Below are positions 32,192-41,163 of a stretch of 64,000 nt of DNA, in pieces (position 1 is the stretch's first letter; each line of letters starts with the position of its first letter). A program made the translations under genes and the position numbers. Under the pieces are notes generated by a model that was given only the letters and a program-made list of their open reading frames with translations, did no database searches and was not told where the DNA came from. Origin of the DNA: Photorhabdus cinerea (GTDB taxonomy: Bacteria > Pseudomonadota > Gammaproteobacteria > Enterobacterales > Enterobacteriaceae); assembly GCF_011189575.1 (NCBI RefSeq), contig NZ_PUJW01000010.1, forward strand, positions 124,001-188,000. The letters are read 5' to 3'.

Positions 32192-33438
32192 ATCGCACTC
32201 CTCTGTAACCAGTGGATAGTTTCGACAGTCGGCATAACATCACTGGCACCATCTATCATGTTGAATGCGGCTTCCATTTGCCGCTCTATCGACACATCTG
32301 TCTGGCACAACCCGGAAAAACGATGAGAAAGATCCGAAAACACCTGTTTAAAACGAATTTCCAATTCCGCTAAAACCGTTTCAGTCGCCAAAGAGATTGC
32401 CTGATTATCAGAGTGATACAGCAATAGTCCCTGTTTAGCACAAGTCACATAGAAAGCTTCGTCTAGTTCCTGCGTTGCACTGATAAACTGCAATAATGGC
32501 CCATCACCCATAACTTTGATCGGCAATTCTGTCTGCGCGATAAGTGCTCGTAGCTTTTCTGCTAACGTTGCTCCACAGGCTATTAACCGCTCATAACCCC
32601 GTTCTTCTCTCATATGTTTCAACGTGGCCAAAGCCGCAACAATAGGCAATGTGTCAAAGTAGGCGGTATATGTCATATGCCTGGCCTTTTTCATCATTTC
32701 GGCGGTGCCTACTAGGCAAGATAAGCGTTGTCCATTAGATAGCCCTTTGGAAAAAGTATAGAAGTCAGCCTGTTCGCCAGTCACACTCGGTAACGCCGAG
32801 CCGGCAACTGAACGATAACCATTTTTAACCTCATCACTGCAAAACAGTACACCATGCTCGCGGGCAAGCCGGATTAAGCTTTGTAGCGTCTCCGGCTTAA
32901 AGTGCACATAATCGGGTGAGATCATCACCATTGATACTTCGCCACGATAGCGATCTAACACGTCTGCAAGCAGTTCGGGGACGAAGTAAAAATCGATGAT
33001 GCCGCTTTCATTCGGTGCTAAAAAACTGGGGGGAGAAGCCCATAAATCGCCCCAACCATGATAACCGGCACTGGCAATGATTTTTTTCCCAGTCATCTTC
33101 CGCGCACATTGAACAGCAGCACGACAAGCCTCAGTACCCGTGCTAAAAAAGGCAACCTGACCATTGGATATGCCGCTATCAGCAACGATAATTTCCGAAA
33201 GAACTTCAAATAGCTCAGACCAGCAGGTTGAGCATCCCTGTTGATTCTTCAAATTGGAAATTATCGCCTCCGTTACCACTGGATGATGGTGCCCCAAAGT
33301 GATGCAGCCCTTACCATTCATAAGGTCAAGATAATCTCGGCCATCGGCCAGCTTAACGATAGCACCGCTTGCAGATAAAGCACGCAAGCCTGGTGCCGGC
33401 ACACCAACAGCAGAAGCGATTTTTTCAGGTTTATTCAT
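32188..33438 (-). CDS. Class-III PLP aminotransferase, BtrB-like (6'-amination)
   Basis: 416-residue fold-type I aminotransferase of the class-III group, related to glutamate-1-semialdehyde aminomutase. The PLP-binding lysine is K231 (FYTFSKGLSNGQ) and the cofactor-pairing Asp is in CSDEVKNGYRS. In 2-DOS pathways BtrB-type enzymes aminate the 6'-aldehyde made by the GMC oxidoreductase. The ATG at 33438 has AAGGAGTG upstream and a 4-bp ATGA overlap with the preceding phosphoribosyltransferase gene. In neomycin the same pair also works on the fourth ring (6'''). Confidence 0.78.
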   Translation of the reverse strand: MNKPEKIASAVGVPAPGLRALSASGAIVKLADGRDYLDLMNGKGCITLGHHHPVVTEAIISNLKNQQGCSTCWSELFEVLSEIIVADSGISNGQVAFFSTGTEACRAAVQCARKMTGKKIIASAGYHGWGDLWASPPSFLAPNESGIIDFYFVPELLADVLDRYRGEVSMVMISPDYVHFKPETLQSLIRLAREHGVLFCSDEVKNGYRSVAGSALPSVTGEQADFYTFSKGLSNGQRLSCLVGTAEMMKKARHMTYTAYFDTLPIVAALATLKHMREERGYERLIACGATLAEKLRALIAQTELPIKVMGDGPLLQFISATQELDEAFYVTCAKQGLLLYHSDNQAISLATETVLAELEIRFKQVFSDLSHRFSGLCQTDVSIERQMEAAFNMIDGASDVMPTVETIHWLQRSAI

Positions 33439-35324
33439 ATACACTCCTTGATACGCCTGGCGGTTGCACATTTAGATGCTTCAATAATCAAGTCGTGGTA
33501 CTGAGCCAAGGTTTGGCATAACCGTGCAAGATCTTCACACAAGCGCACCTTACCGACCTCACTGAACTGGCGCACTTCCCGATAGAAACCTTCAAGTAGC
33601 AAAAGTGCAGCAACCGGTAAGGAGGCAAATATCACCTGTGGTTCATTACCCCATTCCTGGCGACTATTGCAGATAAGTTGCAATGTGGTTGGTGACAGCT
33701 GATGTACCAGCACAAAAGCAGCTATCTCCAATTCTGGCCAACTTACTCCCCCCCAGTTAGCCTCTTGATGAAAACGGTAGAGATGTCCGTCATTGTCAAC
33801 TTGCCAATGCCAATCACCAAAAGCATGACTTAAGGAAGAACGTATTGGTCGAATACTGCCAGCAAAGGGAGGAATGTTGAGTGAACAAAGCCAGAAAGGT
33901 AAGTCTGGCAACGTGTTTTCGCCGATTCTGCATTGTAAACGTCTCCATGCATTGCTGATGGATATCCCTATCGGAACCAGAGATAGCTGACCAGTAACAT
34001 TTACCAATGGTGATCGGCTGATAAGCTCTATTATCGCATTGCATTGGGTAAGCCAAGTGGAATAGGCGGTGTTAGTTGCTTCAGCCATCAGATCGCGTAA
34101 TGGGCGTAACCCGGGCAGGTGTTCAGCAATGTGATAGCCATCAAGAAACCAAGCGTTGCGATGTTTTGTATCGAATTGCTCTGTACGTCTAAATTCAGCA
34201 AGTCCATAAACGCTTTCACCGATAAACCTCACGTGCAACAATGGAGTTTCATTCTGATCAGTGACCAACAGTGGTGTTTTCTTAGGATTAATCAGTCTTC
34301 GCACATATTTTGCCATTGCTGGAGAATTCCAAGGCAACCAAGCTTCACCCTGACCATATCTTTTTTCCAGTGTTGGGCAGCGGATGAAGATCCGAGCCGC
34401 AGTACCAGCACTATTAGGTAGTGCAGAAGCCAGAGTGGAAAGAAAATAGCGGTGATCTTCTTCTAACAATAGTTGCCAGAGTGGACGCTTCTCGCGGGTT
34501 ATCAGCGGTGATCGCGTAAACACTTTTGACCATGAGCCTGGTGCCTTGATCCTGCTGACGTTACCAATGCTTGCAAACCACACGCTTTCTACTTTAGGAG
34601 CCAATTTCTTCACAAGCTCCTCAACCGTACTGCCTGTATCGGGCTGATCGTCAACAATAACAATATCAGGACGCTTTGGCTGGGAGTCACAAAGATGAAA
34701 CAGGGCCTTCAACTCCGACGGGTGATACTGGCAAGGCGCATTGATTTGCCTTAAAGGGCGTAATGTTAACCATGGAGGTGTAACGCCGCTAACCTGTGAC
34801 AAACCTGCGACCCAACGCGGCGCAATAAAGCTGCCACCACTGCGGATACCGACAATCACGACAGGACGTCCGCAAAGATGCTCACGCGCAAAGCAAATCG
34901 CATCATCTACGCAAACTTCGGTATCGCCTAAATCATAGCCGTAACATTCTGGCAAGGGTACCGCCAAGATACGAGTCAGGAGATCCAACCAAGGTGCGAA
35001 CTGACCTTGAAGTACAATATCTGTTTGTGAGGTACATACTGTTTCAGTATTGAATTTTTGACCGCAAGCGATAGACAAGGCAGTTAGCGCTGCATGAGTA
35101 GCGGAGAGTCTGGCCTGACGACATACCGATAACGACTGTTTGCTAGCTTCAGCGAACAGACTCAGATCGCTCCAAATCTGAGCCAAGGCACAAGCCGATA
35201 CATAACCATCACCTTGTTGACTACGTTCGGCTGCAACTAAGCCCGCCACCAGAACTGACGGGGTGATCTGTATCTTAACGACTTCTTCAGATTGGTTGAT
35301 ATTGGCATCAAGTTGAAGAGTCAT
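33435..35324 (-). CDS. Phosphoribosyltransferase-domain protein, candidate BtrL-type O-ribosylation enzyme
   Basis: 629-residue protein. Residues about 110-250 form a PRTase domain: the PRPP-binding loop IVIVDDQPDTGSTVEEL lies at 221-237, preceded by VIVGIRSGGSFIAP. An N-terminal helical segment and a C-terminal region of about 370 residues have no motif that I recognise; I looked for the HxDxxxxN kinase motif of aminoglycoside phosphotransferases and did not find it. In ribostamycin formation BtrL transfers phosphoribosyl to neamine and BtrP removes the phosphate. Overlaps of 4 bp on both sides tie it to its neighbours. Confidence 0.68.
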   Translation of the reverse strand: MTLQLDANINQSEEVVKIQITPSVLVAGLVAAERSQQGDGYVSACALAQIWSDLSLFAEASKQSLSVCRQARLSATHAALTALSIACGQKFNTETVCTSQTDIVLQGQFAPWLDLLTRILAVPLPECYGYDLGDTEVCVDDAICFAREHLCGRPVVIVGIRSGGSFIAPRWVAGLSQVSGVTPPWLTLRPLRQINAPCQYHPSELKALFHLCDSQPKRPDIVIVDDQPDTGSTVEELVKKLAPKVESVWFASIGNVSRIKAPGSWSKVFTRSPLITREKRPLWQLLLEEDHRYFLSTLASALPNSAGTAARIFIRCPTLEKRYGQGEAWLPWNSPAMAKYVRRLINPKKTPLLVTDQNETPLLHVRFIGESVYGLAEFRRTEQFDTKHRNAWFLDGYHIAEHLPGLRPLRDLMAEATNTAYSTWLTQCNAIIELISRSPLVNVTGQLSLVPIGISISNAWRRLQCRIGENTLPDLPFWLCSLNIPPFAGSIRPIRSSLSHAFGDWHWQVDNDGHLYRFHQEANWGGVSWPELEIAAFVLVHQLSPTTLQLICNSRQEWGNEPQVIFASLPVAALLLLEGFYREVRQFSEVGKVRLCEDLARLCQTLAQYHDLIIEASKCATARRIKECI

Positions 35325-38300
35325 ATGCCATCCTCCGTACCTATGGCACGAATAATAGCAATAGAGTCAACCTCAGCCAGTTTAAAACGACCTTTCTCCT
35401 CTGCTGCTGTGTGAGTCAAAGCATGTTGAATATGGGTTTCAATTTCCTCAGTTATGCCATAGGGCACCAGTCCGAGCTGTTTGACACATTGTTGACATTG
35501 GCTGTCAGAGAGTAAATTAGCATGATAAGCGAGCAGATATTCCTTGCAGCGCTTAAACTTACTTTGCCAACTTGTGACTTCATCGGCAATTGTAGAGGCA
35601 GAGTTTGCATTCACCGCGATCTCAGGGACATGGTGTAACACCAAATCGCGCAAAGCTGCATTTTCCGGCACGGCAATCAGTTGTTGCAATGTGGTCGCCA
35701 GGTCACGACGATGTAACAGACTTACACCTATTCGCTCAGCAGCAACCGGTGATAACGGCACTTGTACCATTCGCTTCAGTGTCTGTTCCGGCCACATTGC
35801 TGCAAGCAGCAATCCCAGTTGTCCTGCTGTGGTATGAAGGACTTCCCACTGGTTTTGGTCAGCTTCTGTTTTCTCCAATTTTTCAGCAATACCATGAAAG
35901 CTTTTCCAGGCTCCTTCAAAACCGGCAATGCAGGCGCCAGTGACCTCATCACGTACAGATTGATTCAGGCAAAGGGCTGCCAGCATTGTGGCAAAGGGCA
36001 ATGAATAGACCGTGATACGTTGAATAGAAAAATCAACCGCTGCCCGGTAATTGACATACGCCCGAAACAGTTCACGCCAGGGAGAATGACCAACCATTTC
36101 ATACACATGTGAAACTTCATCGTTAGGAACATACGAAAAGTCGTAAGCGGTATCGAACAGCACTCGCAACCAAAGCACCAGCTGATTTAGATCCTCAGCT
36201 TGCCAATGTGCCTCATCGGTACGCCGCATACGTAAGAAAAGTGTCCAGGTGCCCAACTGACAAACTCGATTCAGTGATACTTGCCATATAGGTTCCCACT
36301 CGACAATACGCAGTGCCAACGCTTCGAATACATGTAAACGACCAATGTCCTCTTCCGGCGCATTCGGTAGTTCAGCAAATTCAACAATCAATTCCTTCTC
36401 ATTAAAGAGGAAACTGGCCTTATGTACTACAAAGGGGAGTGAAATCTCCAGAATGTTTCGCGTTAACCGCAGCAAACAAGAGCGTGCATCACCAAAGCCA
36501 TCTGCGATGTTTATCAGTTTGCGTAGAGGTACCGGCAATTCAGAACCAGATTCAGCTCGAAAATGAGCCAGCATCCACTGATGTAAAAGATTGTGTAGTT
36601 GATGAGCATTTTCTATAGGAAGTTGATCAGGCGTCATATTGCCGGCAATGGGTATGAAAACTTGCCAGCGTAAGAAGTCGTCGCCCAAACATTCCACCAT
36701 GTCTTCTTTTAACTCAAGTAAAAAATTGTCTGGCATGGATTGATGACGAGCACGCTCTATCCATCTTAAGAAAGAGAGCAATGCCGCCGCCTCCGTGGCA
36801 GAAAGAGTCGACAGTTGGGCAAATGCAATCCAACCACTTAGCAAATCCAGGTAACGCTGATGTGTACTGGGATCACGCCGATCTACCACATCGGTCAATA
36901 CCGCTTTAAGCACCTGATCATAAGTATCCACTAGGTCAATACGACAGAGTCCCTTCAATGTTGGTAAGTTTGCTTTATGCAGGGTCTCCATTAGATTGGC
37001 GGTAGCTTGCAGTAAATCGGCTACTTCGCTGACTCCAGCCAGTGCTGCGGCAGCCTTAAAACGTTTCAGCGGCGTCAAAAAAGCCAGGTAGGCGGCAAAT
37101 GCTTTGGGTGCACATACCAAGCTAGCCAGCGCAGTTGGTGCTAGTTGGCTGTGGTGTATTACCTCTAATAGAGAGACCGAGGAAATCCCGGATTCTGCTG
37201 CACCGATCAGGGAATGTACAATATTTAGCCTATCAGTATTTTCGTAAATGGGCAGAATTTCTGTATCGGCGAGTACATGGAGTATACATTCCAGCAACAG
37301 ACGCGCATCACCATACGGTGCAATTATCGCAGCATCAACCCATGGAGCTAATCGAATGGATGGCAATTTTCCAATCCATGCTTCGGCTTTGATTAATTGT
37401 ATAAGTAGGCGCAGATCATTGAGTTGAATGATCCTGTCTGCAAGCGTTGGGATGGCCTTGCATAAGCGCGGTAACGCAGATTGCGGACTGTTTTTGGCAG
37501 TGAGAGCACAAAAATAATCTGCTGTTGCGTCAGTTGTCGGCCAATCAGAGGGAATAAACTCCGTGGCTCTCTCGCCTGCCTGTGCGAGAAGCCAACCTGT
37601 TAAACTGGGGCTCCGGACAGCATTACCATTTTGTAGCCAAGTGTCTGTTGGGAAAATCGTGCGCTGTTTAAGTGTGGTATAACTTTTTTCCGTCAGCATA
37701 GGTAAGCCAGTCAACGCATTTTGCAAAAGATCGGTAATACGCTGAGAAGTAAGCTCCGCTACTGGCAGGGATTCACTGTCGTCAAACACACATTGTACTG
37801 AGGCAGACAAATTGACCGATTCGGCTATTTCCGTTTTCAGTTCGATAAGCGGTTTTTGCGCACCAAAATAAGCCAGTTCCCCCATACTATCAATGATCAC
37901 CCAGGGAACAGCGGGCAGATCCGTTAGCTGGGTAAGAAAAACCGGTAAATTTTGTTGGCGGAACATGATGCCGGCGTGTTCACTAGCCACTCCAGACTCA
38001 ACGAAGACAGCGGTAAGCGCCGCTTGCACAGACGGAGGAAGACGCAGGTAACGAGACCAGGCATCATCCAATGTCGATGCAGAAAGGAAGCAACCTAAAG
38101 AGGGCGTTGAAGGATGCAATAGTGCTGTCACCGGTACTGCTCGCATACAACGCGTCAACTCTGCTCTTACCTCTGTTGTTAACCGTTGAACACGACGTTC
38201 AAGCGTGTAACCAGGTGCAGGGCGTACTTGTACTAACCAAAGTTTATCTACGTGCACCTGACGTAATTGTGTGCCATACCACAAGGGAGCGACTAATGTC

Positions 38301-39010
38301 GGCCAATGATAGGCGACCGAGTTTGCCCTTGAACCGGGTGATTGCGCCGACGCAAAGCCAAAGCCAAAAGCCACTTCTCCGCGGACACCATCAGAGGCGG
38401 ACAAGGTCAGTCCGGTGGCTGATACCAGACCCTGATCTGTTTCCAATACCCACTCAGTATCTAATGCAATTTCAGAAAAATGTTGATGCAACTGCATGAT
38501 AATTTTGTACAAACCATGGCATACATCGGCGGTCAGATAAGGCGCCTGTAAGGGTTCCACCTGAGGGAGTATGCCTTCAATCAATCGCTGAACGAAACAG
38601 GCGATTGGCTGCGGTTGATAATCAGGATTCATGAGCCGTTGTTGTGCGACAGCCTGAGGTTCAAATCCACTAAAAGTAACAGCTGCAACAGTATCAGCAA
38701 AATCTGCTATGCGATGGCAAATTACACTGATATAGCCACCCGCATTGACAAAAATTGCACCATCCTCTAAACCTGCACTACGAACAATCCAGGGGGGCGG
38801 GCCACAGACTTCCTCTACTTGTTTAATCCAATCGTGATGCTCTGTAATATGCTTGCTGTAAATAGTGCGCAACAGCGCAACATCAGCATGTGGAGAACCC
38901 TCTGTGATAGCAAGCGCTTCATTGGCAGGAAGCGCCACCAAAGGGGGAATAAGAGCCGAGAAATCGACGTGCTGGGCAAGCTGTTGCAATCGTTCAAATT
39001 TTGCAGTCAT
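35321..39010 (-). CDS. Giant PEP-synthase/PPDK-like protein (ATP-grasp plus phosphohistidine domain plus long helical region)
   Basis: 1229 residues, the largest gene of the cluster. The N-terminus resembles the ATP-grasp domain of PEP synthase and rifampicin phosphotransferase: IVRSAGLED (75-83), DTEWVLE (184-190) and LWLVQVRPAP (257-266). A swivelling phosphohistidine-type segment follows, SEHAGIMFRQQNLPVF with His345 as the expected phospho-acceptor. The remaining 800-plus residues are Leu- and Ala-rich and look like helical repeats; I see no PEP-binding barrel. I know no counterpart in aminoglycoside clusters. A small-molecule kinase, perhaps for self-protection, is a hypothesis only. It overlaps the PRTase gene by 4 bp. 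Confidence 0.6.
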   Translation of the reverse strand: MTAKFERLQQLAQHVDFSALIPPLVALPANEALAITEGSPHADVALLRTIYSKHITEHHDWIKQVEEVCGPPPWIVRSAGLEDGAIFVNAGGYISVICHRIADFADTVAAVTFSGFEPQAVAQQRLMNPDYQPQPIACFVQRLIEGILPQVEPLQAPYLTADVCHGLYKIIMQLHQHFSEIALDTEWVLETDQGLVSATGLTLSASDGVRGEVAFGFGFASAQSPGSRANSVAYHWPTLVAPLWYGTQLRQVHVDKLWLVQVRPAPGYTLERRVQRLTTEVRAELTRCMRAVPVTALLHPSTPSLGCFLSASTLDDAWSRYLRLPPSVQAALTAVFVESGVASEHAGIMFRQQNLPVFLTQLTDLPAVPWVIIDSMGELAYFGAQKPLIELKTEIAESVNLSASVQCVFDDSESLPVAELTSQRITDLLQNALTGLPMLTEKSYTTLKQRTIFPTDTWLQNGNAVRSPSLTGWLLAQAGERATEFIPSDWPTTDATADYFCALTAKNSPQSALPRLCKAIPTLADRIIQLNDLRLLIQLIKAEAWIGKLPSIRLAPWVDAAIIAPYGDARLLLECILHVLADTEILPIYENTDRLNIVHSLIGAAESGISSVSLLEVIHHSQLAPTALASLVCAPKAFAAYLAFLTPLKRFKAAAALAGVSEVADLLQATANLMETLHKANLPTLKGLCRIDLVDTYDQVLKAVLTDVVDRRDPSTHQRYLDLLSGWIAFAQLSTLSATEAAALLSFLRWIERARHQSMPDNFLLELKEDMVECLGDDFLRWQVFIPIAGNMTPDQLPIENAHQLHNLLHQWMLAHFRAESGSELPVPLRKLINIADGFGDARSCLLRLTRNILEISLPFVVHKASFLFNEKELIVEFAELPNAPEEDIGRLHVFEALALRIVEWEPIWQVSLNRVCQLGTWTLFLRMRRTDEAHWQAEDLNQLVLWLRVLFDTAYDFSYVPNDEVSHVYEMVGHSPWRELFRAYVNYRAAVDFSIQRITVYSLPFATMLAALCLNQSVRDEVTGACIAGFEGAWKSFHGIAEKLEKTEADQNQWEVLHTTAGQLGLLLAAMWPEQTLKRMVQVPLSPVAAERIGVSLLHRRDLATTLQQLIAVPENAALRDLVLHHVPEIAVNANSASTIADEVTSWQSKFKRCKEYLLAYHANLLSDSQCQQCVKQLGLVPYGITEEIETHIQHALTHTAAEEKGRFKLAEVDSIAIIRAIGTEDGI

Positions 39011-39028
39011 ATGTTTTACTTTCTTACC

Positions 39029-39682
39029 TTAAAGCCAGAATCCCAGGTGAGTCTTCGCGTTGACAAGTACGAGTCGCGACTTTCCTCCCACCTCTTCATT
39101 TTCTACAACATGCAACGCGGTATTACTGATGCGTATACGCCAACGCTGCAACATCGCTAATTCAAGCCCCAATAACACAAATATTGCCAGCTCGATAGTG
39201 AATGCATGGGAAACAACAACGGTTAATTTTTCCTCGCTACGGTGTCGATGTCGTTCAAGCAAAAAATCGGCCACACGTGCTTGCTGTGCAACTACAGTTT
39301 CTACCCCCGGTTTTACTTCTGTTGTGGGTTTGTCCAAACGTTCTTCAAGCATGGCGTCCCATGCCGACAAACTTAATGGCGGTGTTAGTGGTGAGGTAAT
39401 ACGCACTTCCTCCAAACGCTCGTCATGTATCAAAGGTAAACTGTGTCGCATAGCAAGGGGGTTAGCGGTTTGTACAGCTCGACACATTGGACTACAGAAT
39501 ATCTGAGCACCAAGCAGCTCTTGTGGGAAATGATCCGCCAACAATTGTGTCTGTTGCTGACCAACATGGGTCAACGATGAATCAGGCGAAACTGAACTGA
39601 TCAACATATTATCATTCTGGAGATTGCATGTTGCTTCTGCATGTCGAATGAATACAAAACGATGGCTATGTGTTGAGGTCAT
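39029..39682 (-). CDS. Histidine phosphatase superfamily protein, candidate BtrP-like phosphatase
   Basis: 217-residue phosphatase of the phosphoglycerate-mutase-like superfamily. The catalytic motif is FIRHAEAT (His14 as the nucleophile), SPMCRAVQTA supplies the second Arg, and VVVSHAFTIE has the second His (H159). In ribostamycin biosynthesis a phosphatase dephosphorylates 5''-phosphoribostamycin after phosphoribosyl transfer; this is the only phosphatase in the cluster. It could also act on a phosphorylated, inactive form of the product. Gaps of 18-24 bp to its neighbours indicate one transcript. Confidence 0.75.
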   Translation of the reverse strand: MTSTHSHRFVFIRHAEATCNLQNDNMLISSVSPDSSLTHVGQQQTQLLADHFPQELLGAQIFCSPMCRAVQTANPLAMRHSLPLIHDERLEEVRITSPLTPPLSLSAWDAMLEERLDKPTTEVKPGVETVVAQQARVADFLLERHRHRSEEKLTVVVSHAFTIELAIFVLLGLELAMLQRWRIRISNTALHVVENEEVGGKSRLVLVNAKTHLGFWL

Positions 39683-39706
39683 ATTCGTTTCTAGCCTTCT
39701 GATTAT

Positions 39707-40975
39707 TCACAGTTGCTCAACATGGCTAATGACCTTATCCAGTGCGCGCTGTACATCCAGCATGTCTGACTCTTCCGCGAGTAAGAAACGATGCGGTAAT
39801 GTGATGTGACTGCGAGCAAATGCTTCCGCCATTGGCAAGCTAAAACGCTGCGGTTGAACAGATGCCTGAAAGGCTTCGCCTAATGCGAAACGGCGTCGAC
39901 TTGCTGGTTGGTACAAATTACATTGATTTAATGATGAGTACATTGGTTTGCACGGTAGACAAAGCTCCGCTGATAGTGCTTCTGCCAGTTTCTCCACAGA
40001 TGTTTTTGCCAAGACTGCTTCAGGCAAGCCAATTGCATAGTTATAATAGACACGTTCTGTTGTACCAAGTGTAGTTTGCTGAGGTTCACAGCCAATCTGC
40101 CGCATCAGCGTATCCAAATATTCAGCATTACGGCGTCGAATAGCATTTTCTGCATCCATCTTCTCTAATTGCGCTAACAGAATCGCTGCGTGAAATTCAG
40201 ACATACAGTAATTTGAACCCATCAACTCGGCTGTTTCTAATAATTCCATATGATCCAGCGGAGGCGGTACGCTGCTTAGAGTACGTCCATCAGCTCGTAG
40301 ATGAGCTAATCGGCTTGCAAGCTGCTCATCATGCGTAATTACTGCACCTCCTTCGCCACTTGTCAGCAGTTTGCTGTGTTGCATGCTGAAAGTGCCTGCA
40401 CTACCAAAGGTACCAACATGTTGACCAGCAAAACGGGCACCATGTGCCTGAGCGCAGTCCTCTATCAGCGGTAAGTTGTTTTGTTCTGCTACACGCCGCA
40501 GGGCATGTAGGTCAGCAACAGCCGATCCGAGATGTACAACAGTAATAGCATGACAGCGAGGGGTGATCGCTCTCTCCACGGCACTTGCATCCAAACAACC
40601 CGTTAGCGGGTCCACATCAGTTAGCACTGGCACAGCATTAACGCCTAGTACCGCCGATGCTGAGGCGACCCAAGATAATCCCGGCACAATCACTTCATCG
40701 CCAGCGCCAACACCAACCGCTTCAAGAGCCATGGTAAGGCTGGCCGTTCCGCACGAAGAGGGAACACAATAGTGAGCACCGGTATAGCGAGCATACGCCT
40801 CTGCAAAACGTTGCTCAAAAGAAGGCATTCCACGGTAAGGACCACTTATTGACCAACGTTCACTACCTAAAACAGCAAGTAGGTTATTAACAGTTTGTGG
40901 AGAACTTGTAGGCCATCCAGGCCAAGAAACTGTTCGGATGGAAGAACCTCCATGTAGCGCAAGTTTGGACACCAT
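39707..40975 (-). CDS. L-glutamine:2-deoxy-scyllo-inosose aminotransferase (DegT/StsC type)
   Basis: 422-residue DegT/DnrJ/EryC1/StrS-family PLP enzyme. The PLP lysine is K202 (SMQHSKLLTSGEGG), with EDCAQAHGA binding the cofactor ring. The RWSISGPYRG opening, VPGLSWVASASAVLGVNAVP and LRADGRTL stretches are those of 2-DOI aminotransferases such as NeoB, KanB and BtrS, which aminate 2-deoxy-scyllo-inosose and later the 3-keto intermediate. The ATG at 40975 follows AAGGAGATTACTC. It is the first gene of the cluster; the promoter must lie in or beyond the 61 bp separating it from an ERIC element. Confidence 0.88.
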   Translation of the reverse strand: MVSKLALHGGSSIRTVSWPGWPTSSPQTVNNLLAVLGSERWSISGPYRGMPSFEQRFAEAYARYTGAHYCVPSSCGTASLTMALEAVGVGAGDEVIVPGLSWVASASAVLGVNAVPVLTDVDPLTGCLDASAVERAITPRCHAITVVHLGSAVADLHALRRVAEQNNLPLIEDCAQAHGARFAGQHVGTFGSAGTFSMQHSKLLTSGEGGAVITHDEQLASRLAHLRADGRTLSSVPPPLDHMELLETAELMGSNYCMSEFHAAILLAQLEKMDAENAIRRRNAEYLDTLMRQIGCEPQQTTLGTTERVYYNYAIGLPEAVLAKTSVEKLAEALSAELCLPCKPMYSSLNQCNLYQPASRRRFALGEAFQASVQPQRFSLPMAEAFARSHITLPHRFLLAEESDMLDVQRALDKVISHVEQL

Positions 40976-41036
40976 GAGTAATCTCCTTTTTAAATAAGGC
41001 GACATTTAATTAAGTCAACTCTTCTGTTATAGGTTA

Positions 41037-41163
41037 TATACCCGTTATCTTTCAAGTTGCCTCTTTGTTGGCTGCACTCACTCACCCCGGTCACAGAGTT
41101 ATCTATGCTCCCGGGGATTCGCTCCCTTGCCGTCGTGATGCATCTTGAAATCCATAAGGTATA
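41037..41163. repeat. ERIC element (copy 2)
   Basis: 127-bp imperfect palindrome (TATACCC to GGTATA), clearly the same element as 16147-16273, with shared TTTCAAGTTGC, TTTGTTGGCTGC and TTATCTATGCTCC segments. It sits 61 bp upstream of the first gene of the aminoglycoside-like cluster, so it may be transcribed in its leader or affect its promoter. Confidence 0.92.

Noticed and set aside
33435..35324. Aminoglycoside phosphotransferase domain in the PRTase protein
   Set aside because: No HxDxxxxN catalytic loop or DFG-like motif could be found in the C-terminal region.
38071..38499. 142-codon plus-strand ORF over the PEP-synthase-like gene
   Set aside because: Opposite-strand shadow without ribosome site inside a gene with clear motifs.
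21631..40975. O-antigen or capsule polysaccharide cluster
   Set aside because: Glycosyltransferases, a DegT aminotransferase and an ABC-2 exporter could suggest this, but there is no polymerase, flippase or nucleotide-sugar gene, whereas DOI synthase, BtrN-like, PRTase and GMC genes are specific to aminoglycosides.
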